DNA from: Adiantum capillus-veneris | Taxonomy: Eukaryota > Streptophyta > Polypodiopsida > Polypodiales > Pteridaceae | Reading direction: 5' to 3' | Assembly: GCA_014529385.2 (NCBI GenBank) | Contig: CM043943.1 | Location: forward strand, 152,927,592-152,991,591 | Length of the DNA: 64,000 nt | Part shown: piece by piece, positions 57,090-64,000 of the stretch | Layout of the letters: each line of letters opens with the position of its first letter | Position numbering within the stretch: the first letter of the stretch is position 1 | Notes under the pieces: model-generated | Seen by the model: the letters and a program-made list of their open reading frames with translations, nothing else | Told to the model about the DNA's origin: nothing | Databases searched by the model: none | Translations under genes and position numbers: made by a program

Positions 57090-57684
57090 TTCGGCTCATT
57101 GAGCTTAATTTCAACTAACTTTGATAAATAAAAAAATGAATTTCAACATGTGCAAATTTTGGAATATGACATAAATCACGAAGTGTGGCTTTCTAACCCC
57201 ATCAAATAGTACCACCTTAAGTAATGGAGTGGTAGATCTAGTATATATGTTGCATAAGACAATGCAAATTTAAAAGAACTAAATGGTTTATGTGGTCATT
57301 AATTGAATTCACAAATGTTGCATATTTGACCCACACAACTTTCTATATTTAATTCTAGTCACAAAGAATTTTATTTTCATGTGCGAGTTGCGAAAATGTC
57401 AAGCACGCCATAAATTGTTGTATGCACCCTGCTCATTTTTTTCTGAGACTAGGGTACGCTTTTTGGTGAAAAATCAACTACTATTTTGCCTAGGTGCTTT
57501 TCATGAGTATAGTTACTATTGAATTTGTGTACAAAAGTGGGGTATTATAATTTTTATGAGTACGTTGGCTAGCACTTTATAAGTTTGTAAAAGCATTTTT
57601 TGAGATCTTGTTTAGATTTCATCTAACATTTTATTTAAACTCGTGAAAAGGACACTAAAGTGTTTGGTACCAAACTAGTGTTAA
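57090..57684 (-). mobile_element. Partial second copy of the TTAA element
   Basis: Reverse-complement match to 11719 to about 12300. It ends ...GGTACCAAACTAGTG at 57680, followed by TTAA (57681-57684), the same terminus and target as copy 1. The other end is missing: similarity fades near 57090. Confidence 0.7.
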
Positions 57685-58272
57685 AGCTCGCAACCCAGGA
57701 AGAAGAAGCCCATCACAAATTCCAAGAAGACAATCAAGGATGAAGAAAATGTTGCAAAAGACCAAGATGTTGAAGATGATGAATCCCCTTGCTTTGTTTA
57801 TGATTATAATTCATACATATTGTACAATACATATGATTACCACCCTCTACCTCATTCTACTGTATCACTTTGGAAATAGACCTAGAGTGCTTGGTCCTTG
57901 AACACTAGCTTAAGTGTGATTACCCCAAGACGAGTCATTTTAGCACATATGGTGATTTCTATGTGATATAATTATAGCTATCTTCACTCACAATTGTGAC
58001 TTAGCACTTGACTAAGTCAATCTAAAGAAATGAAGGATAATAAATTGGAATGCCTAATGTCAAAGGTGTAGTCAAAAAGGTGAATTGGATGATGATCAAG
58101 CCTGTTACCATGGAAAAACTTTGTAATACCAGACAACAACTACATCTTGGATCTACCACAATAGGTATCCTCTGTATCATGCTCTATGTGTCAACCTCCC
58201 ACCGTGGGCCTTTTTTGGCAACAACTATAGGCAAACACTACATAAGTGGGAGGGGAAAGCAAGAGAGTGAAG

Positions 58273-58343
<71 letters not shown>

Positions 58344-58719
58344 TTGCAAGTGATAATGCTCAAGAAGATATTGTAGGTGATTAAAAATGTGAGAGGGAGG
58401 AGAGAGGAAATGATAGAGAGCAATGGACCCAATATGTTTGTTATATCTAGAAATGACACAATGAATGACGTACAAGAGGGTGGGATCCTTGTATAGAGAC
58501 TCCTAGATTTTTACCTACTCTCATCCCAACAAATAAATTAATGGGGCACCCAATAAATATGCCCCTCATCTCAATTGATGATAAACTATCCCTAGTGACG
58601 AAATCTCGTCCTTGCTCGGGCATAAAAGGGGAAAAGTGTAGTTAACAAGAGACTTTGATCCTAGGAAACCCTAGGAATAGGGGTTTTGTCTCATGTCAAC
58701 CTATTAGGTGATCACAACA
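57685..58719. other. Spacer with (GA)n array, no recognisable gene
   Basis: A GA array at 58276-58341 (about 33 units) is the main feature. The rest has no frame with a known motif. Confidence 0.45.
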
Positions 58720-60203
58720 TGTCATAAAATCTAACATCTAACCAACCCAAATTATTTTCTCATATTAAACTGATCATTCGATGTGGGAGAATAAATGGGA
58801 ACAAGGGTTAGGATATAGACATGTGCTTATAGGTCTATCTCAACACGGGGCCAATAGTAAAGGTGCCCAAATGAGAGATGGTCTATCAAAGAGCAAGGCT
58901 AACCAATGGAGCATAAAGACCTTAGGGTTAGCTTCATTCAAGACCTCCAATAGCTAGTGTTAAAAGTCATTTGACCTTAGGTAAGCTAGGGATGTGCTTG
59001 AGGTGAGAACCCGGCCCAACCTTAAGGTGCTTGACATCCGTGAGATGACTCATGGGCTTAAGGGCCAAGCTTGTGGTGAGAACTAGTTGAGGGGCTTGAG
59101 GTGGCACAAAATTCAAAGTCAATCCCTACAAGCAGGGGGCAAGCCATGCAAGAAGGGAGGGTGGTTGCTTGACCACTCTCTCTCCCAAAGGGCACCCATT
59201 GCCCAAGAGGCAAGTATGACACATGTCAAGCCCCTAGCTAGGTTACCCTCATGGTGTGCCTAAAGCATATTGGTTGGCCTTCCAAGGAGTCCAATGATAA
59301 TTTAGCACAATTAATTAATTTTTTTAGCAGTTATCAAGCCCTCTCTCTCAAAAGGGGAAAGGGGGACACTTGTCCCAATGCTACCCTTGTTGCTTTTGGT
59401 ATGACTCTTGCTCGTGATTGGCTAGGCCTAGAGGAGTCCAATGAGTTTCAAGCATGAGCTACAAGGGGGGGTCGACCAAAGCAAGTAGGGGGATTGCTTA
59501 GGGGGCATACTCTCCCACACACACTCTCATTGTGTGAAGTGCAAAGTGCAAGAGCTCTCTCTCCTTCTCCAAGCAAGTACAGAGGCTGAGAGCCTACACC
59601 AACACTCTTGGCTATGGAGTACAAATCCAACCAAGAGCCATGCTTCAATGCTTAAGCTTTCTATCTTCTCCATCTTCATTATTATGCTATTATGTATGCT
59701 AGCAAGAAGAGTGATGTTAAGTGAGCAACTAGTTTTTTATCCTATGAAACGTTTCTTCTTCCTCTTCCCTATCCTCATTCCCTGCTAGTTCTGTCCACCT
59801 TCGAAGGTGTTTGAGGTCTTGGGAATGAGGCTTGGGATAGTTAATGCTTTCTACAAAGTTTATGTTATGCTCGTGATGCATGAATCTTTCCATCTTCATT
59901 GCATCACCTAGGTCACAAGGAGCACAAAGATTGTATTGTAATAGGTCTCTCTTGATGGGAGAAATCATAATACAAAATGCCTAGTGGAGGGGGGACCGGC
60001 TCCACATAACTCCGGTACTCAATTGTTGTCATATTCTCTAAATTATCTCTCTTGCAAAAATATTGCTCATGCCAAGTTAACTAAATGCTATGTTTATGTT
60101 GCAACCATTAATTATGTTCACCCGCTATGCTCACAAAGTAATTTCACAAAAGTACTCTCTCTAATTTTCGCTACTCTCAAGTTAATAGGCCAATTCCATT
60201 ACA
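58720..60203 (+). repeat. 5' LTR of plus-strand chromovirus
   Basis: 1484 bp, from TGTCATAAAATCTAACATC to ...CCATTACA. Since it has a primer site after it and begins TG, it gives the best view of the full LTR. Confidence 0.8.
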
Positions 60204-60204
60204 T

Positions 60205-60216
60205 CGGTATCATAGC
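60205..60216 (+). promoter_or_regulatory. Primer binding site
   Basis: CGGTATCATAGC, ten of twelve bases like TGGTATCAGAGC (initiator tRNA-Met type), one base after the LTR end. Confidence 0.65.
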
Positions 60217-60614
60217 ATTTGGTTTCTCTTTTCTTGCTTAAGAAGAGGGGTCCTTAAATAGCCTATAAATGGTTGATTTTGTTAATTATATTAAGGTGAG
60301 TGGAACTGGGATCTATTATTGGGTTTTTTGAGCCCACTATGTTGGATATGGTCCACACCTCGGGATCTTTGGACTTAATAATGGAGTCTTTTTAGACTTT
60401 CCTACGGCTTTACCATTATTGATCCATAGGAAGTCAAGGAGCTAGCCCTCGACAACTCTGCTATGTTAGAATTACTCCACTACTCTCTATAATTCACCAC
60501 TTTGAGACATGGGTGTAGATACTTAAGAGCCAATTTTCAAAGGCTAAGAGGAGTGGCAACTAAGGTTTTGAATTGCCAAAGCATACACTAAGTACGTACG
60601 CAAATTTTGTTAAC
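60217..60614 (+). other. Chromovirus leader
   Basis: About 400 nt of untranslated leader, homologous to 27846-28238. Confidence 0.6.
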
Positions 60615-62060
60615 ATGGCTGACAATAACCAAGAGAGTAGAATGAACATTGATAGCTTTGATTTTGCACATGAAGGTGCTAATGATGATGCCCCCATGTT
60701 TGTCAATTATCTCATTACTAGGTTGCAGCAAGCTATGGGCAACTCTGCTTTGCAAGCCAAAGTTACTCAACAACTTCGTGCACTTATGGGATTTCCCTTC
60801 CTCTCCAAGAGGAGAGAGAGCTTAGGAGGCCTCTTGAAGAGACCCCCAAAAGAAGACCCTCTGTCCCATACAATAGGAGGAATCCAAAGAACAAGAAAGC
60901 AATGAAACTTTAAGTTCCTCTAAACATGTGGCTCCACGAAGACGGCGGTCTAGACGATCGCCCACTCCTCCCAAGAGGAAAACATCAACACACATTCCTT
61001 CTCCTCGTCATTCCAAAAGAAAAGAGAGGAAACAAGGAAGAAAGGTCTAGAAAGAGATCACCCTCTTCTCCTTCTTCTTCTCCTTCTTCTTCTCCTTCTT
61101 CTTCACCTTCCTCCTCTTCCGACAAAATCTATGGCTATTCTCCTAGAGAATATAAGAGGGGAGGACATCGTAAATCTTACCTACATGGCGAAGGTCACAA
61201 ATGCTAAATAAGTTCAAGGAGGGAGGAAAGAGTATCTCTTTTCTCACCTATGATGGCACCTTTGGTGCTACCGACAAAGTGTTGGCCTTCATCCAACAAT
61301 TCAATGCGGCCTTTGGAGATGAGGGCTTCATAGAGTCCTCCAAGCTATGTCATGTAGCTATGCACTTCCAGAAATCGGTTCGTCAATGGTTGGCTAGCCT
61401 TCGTGGCAACGACGAAGTCCCAAAGACATGGAAAACATTACGAGTTTCCATCATGAAGCAATTCCTTGCAAAGCGATGCAAAGGACAAAGTGCTCACCGA
61501 ATGATGCAGCTTAAAGATTCTCTCTCATGAGTCTATCCACAAGTATGTAGACAAGTTTTGGGATTTACATCTCAAAGATACTGTCATTCAAAAGATAGAC
61601 TTTGCTGAGCAAAAGCAACAATTCTGTGCGGGATTACCTGAAGAGATGGCCGAATACATCAACTCTCAACGATCTGGTTCTGTCACCAAAGTAATCCATC
61701 ACACCATGCTTCACGCATCAATTTCCATCAAGGGGATAGACGAAATGTCAAGCCCATGGAAACAAAGACAAAAATGATGCAAAGGGGAAAACCAATGCTC
61801 AAAATTCTTCCCAAGGTACTTGCAACAACAACAACGACAATCGGTCCAAGGAGAAGGGAGTTTACAAAGGCAAAAACAAACTCTCTTCTGAAGAGCTTGA
61901 AGCTTTTTTCAAGGACCATAAGTGTTTCAAGTGTGGGGAGCAAGGACATGGCTATCGTTCTTGCCCCAAGAAGAATGCTCGCAATGAGACTCCTAGGGCT
62001 TCCACCATCAAAGCTCCAAAAGAGGATGCTCATTGCAAAGGATCATCACTTTCCTATGCT
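60615..62060 (+). pseudogene. Chromovirus gag
   Basis: ATG at 60615 (MADNNQESRMNIDSFDFAHE). After shifts: Ser-rich stretch (61060-61120), then FLTYDGTFGATDKVLAFIQQ, FQKSVRQWLASLRGND and WKTLRVSIMKQFLAK (61230-61480), the Retrotrans_gag core. The CCHC knuckle CFKCGEQGHGYRSCPKK is at about 61924-61975 and is complete, unlike in the minus-strand copy. At least three frameshifts. Confidence 0.82.
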
Positions 62061-62074
62061 TGGGGAAAGATAAG

Positions 62075-62460
62075 GGAGCATGATGCCTTTATCTTGTTTG
62101 ACCTTGGCTCTACTTACAACTTCATATCAACGGAGTTGGCCACCAAGTTGGGCATTTAAGCTTTTGAGATGGGAGATATTGTAACAGTTGACACAACTTT
62201 CAAGGGACAACAAGCCTCTGTTAGTCCCTTGATTGGGAAGTTGAGGCTTCATGTCCAAAGCTATGTCGACAAAGAAGGCTTTTTCACCTCTCCTCTCCTA
62301 CATGAGGATGCTATCCTAGGGGTGCCATGGTTTGATCGCATGGCTGCAAATATGAAGTTCCCTAAAAGGAGAATCTACTTTACCTACAGGGGAAAGAACA
62401 TGTATATAGAGCTCATTTTTTGCGTACATGATTTTTGTCAAAGAGTCTCTAAAAGATCCT
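62075..62460 (+). pseudogene. Chromovirus protease with in-frame TAA
   Basis: FILFDLGSTYNFISTELATK (62090-62150), then TAA at about 62158, then the same frame continues AFEMGDIVTVDTTFKGQQA and ends with AILGVPWFDRM. The D-L-G-S-T catalytic motif and the ILG...W block are both present. The stop is shared with the other copy. Confidence 0.75.
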
Positions 62461-63360
62461 AATGATTCATCAAATGTAAATGGTAGGAATCAAGAAGAGT
62501 TAGACTTGTCTAATTTTCTAAAAGGATTCCAAGAGGTGTTCATCACTGATATCCCTATGGACTTACCTCCAAAACAAGGGGGTGATGACCATCTCACTGA
62601 GCTCCTTCCAGGAAGCTCACCACCTAACAAGCCTCCTTATCGAGTCTCACAAGATCAACAAGAGGAGATCATGAGGCAAGTACAGGAATTGGTAGACAAA
62701 GGGATGGTGAGGCCTAGTTCCTCTCTCTTTTGTTCTCCAGTCCTTTTAGTGCAAAAGAAAGATGGTACATACCGTATGTGTGTGGACTATCGAGCACTAA
62801 ACCATATCACTATCAAAAATAGATTTCCCGTGCCTCGGGTAGAAGATCTATCTGAAAGACTCTACCTACTTTAGTAGGATTGACCTTAAGAGTGGATATC
62901 ATCAAATAAGGATAGTGGATGAAGATATCCTAAATACCGCGTTTTGCACAATGTTTGGTCTTTATGAATATCTAGTCATGCCTTTTGGCTTGACTAATGC
63001 ACCAACTACGTTCAATCGTCTAATGGAAAAAAAAATTAGACCTTATCATAAATTCATTGGAGTGTTCTTTGATGATATCATCATCTACTCCAAGTCTTTG
63101 GAGGAACATAAGCAACATCTCCAAGTGATTTTTCAAGCATTAAGGGAGAATAAGCTCTTCCTCAACCAAAAGAAAAGCGAATTTTTCCTTCAAGAGATTC
63201 AATACCTAGGTCATACTATCTCTAAAGATGGTATCCGTATGGATCCATGGAAGTTAAAGGTAATAAAAGCATGGCCTAATCCAAGGAATATATATGAGCT
63301 AAGAACTTTATTGGTATGTGCGCATACTATAGACGCTTCATAGCAAAATTCTCTCAAGGA
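62428..63360 (+). pseudogene. Chromovirus reverse transcriptase
   Basis: 148-codon frame 62428-62874 ([32 protein letters not shown]), then 142-codon frame 62915-63343 with [13 protein letters not shown] and the catalytic [28 protein letters not shown] small deletion near 62870 splits them. All RT blocks are visible. Confidence 0.85.
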
Positions 63361-63469
63361 GCAGGACCACTACATTAATTAACAAAGAAAAACGTTAAGT
63401 ATTTATGGACTACTAACAAGGAGAAAAATGCTTTTGACAAGCTCAAAGAGAGGCTTACCTCCCAACCAG

Positions 63470-64000
63470 TCCTCATGCTTCCGGACCTCTCAAAGCCATT
63501 TGAGTTCCAATGTGATGCTTGTGGTGATTGCCTTGGAGCAGTTTCGCTTCAAGAAGGACAAACCAGAGCATATGAGAGCCGAAGGCTCAATACGGATGAA
63601 CGAGTCTTGGTCATTTATGAGAAAGAGCTTTTAGTTTCTCTACATGTCCTAGACACATGGAAGCACTACTTATTGGGGACTCCATTTATTCTAGGAATCG
63701 ATCACCAAGGTCTCAAGTATTTCATGATGCAAACCAAGCTTTTCGATAAACAAATGAGGTGGGAAAATCTTATTTCGCAATTTAATTTCCATATTGCTCA
63801 CATTGCTGGTAAGCACAATCAAGTGGTAGATGCACTTTCACGACAATCAAAAGTTAATGCGGTGTCTATAGCTACTTACAATGATCTGTCCTCTATGATA
63901 GATGAGTATGCTACTGACCCTGACTTTAGAGACATAATATCAGCCGTTGCTCTAGGGAAGAAAGATCAGCCATTCACCTTGCAGGATGGTTATCTTCTCC
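63470..64000 (+). pseudogene. Chromovirus RNase H, cut by the window end
   Basis: QCDACGDCLGAVSLQEG, YESRRLNTDERVLVIYEKEL, LDTWKHYLLGTPFIL, FHIAHIAGKHNQVVDALSRQ. Closely similar to 24312-24983 on the minus strand. A shift occurs near 63560. Confidence 0.82.

Larger units (their letters stand above)
58720..64000 (+). mobile_element. Chromovirus (Ty3/gypsy), 5' part, runs off the window
   Basis: 5' LTR, primer site, leader, gag, protease, RT and RNase H in order; integrase and 3' LTR lie beyond 64000. Same family as the minus-strand element at 21144-29764, with which it shares long near-identical stretches. Frames are broken by several shifts. Confidence 0.88.

Noticed and set aside
58720-60203. 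Evidence that two chromovirus copies share one LTR in tandem
   Set aside because: The bases before TGATTTTCTC looked like an internal 3' end, but the polypurine tract at 22764 shows they belong to the LTR itself.

Overview
The window is repeat-rich nuclear DNA of a seed plant, or at least a land plant. No bacterial, organellar or viral gene organisation is visible. The evidence is layered plant-type transposable elements (Ty1/copia, chromovirus-type Ty3/gypsy, CACTA, LINE, TIR elements), long GA/CT arrays, and broken copies of typical plant housekeeping genes (V-ATPase subunit E, a GRXS17-type glutaredoxin, an ADNT1-type mitochondrial carrier, a SWIB-domain protein). The species cannot be told from the sequence. 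The density of decayed elements suggests a large genome.

Layout: 1-2760 CACTA transposase remnant, itself interrupted by a 238-bp repeat. 2761-5700 no gene. 5720-8409 a decayed multi-copy gene carrying a two-level minisatellite. 9400-11410 gag-protease debris of a Ty3-like element. 11410-13172 inverted CACTA tail with a 1.3-kb insertion flanked by TTAA. 13180-16790 unidentified coiled-coil-like coding debris on the minus strand, holding a 459-bp long-TIR element. 16796-21143 plus-strand chromovirus fragment with a solo LTR inside. 21144-29764 minus-strand chromovirus with both LTRs. 29765-31870 gag debris and a second CACTA tail, whose TTAA site is empty. 31871-34990 nothing recognised. 35030-36280 LINE reverse transcriptase debris and a SWIB-domain reading frame.

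36599-41904 begins with CT arrays and a second copy of the 238-bp repeat. It then holds a complete 4.7-kb LTR element on the minus strand that encodes no reverse transcriptase or integrase. Instead it carries a long coiled-coil frame resembling the plant GTD-binding (DUF593) family, broken by in-frame stops that are nearly all TAG. 42067-50523 is a run of intron-less, broken copies of host genes (GRXS17-like, V-ATPase E, ADNT1-like). The V-ATPase E copy is split by a young, almost intact copia element (44157-49082) with a perfect target duplication. 51819-52725 is a foldback structure. 53600-56524 is gag debris split by a second long-TIR element. 57090-57684 is a partial second copy of the TTAA element. 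58720-64000 is a plus-strand chromovirus that runs off the window.

Few genes here look able to work. The SWIB-domain frame (35921-36280) is the only host-like frame that looks intact. The copia element is one stop codon and one frameshift away from a continuous polyprotein. The most unusual items are the LTR element with host-like coiled-coil cargo and amber-only stops, the TTAA element with a matching empty site in the same window, and the cluster of retrocopies.
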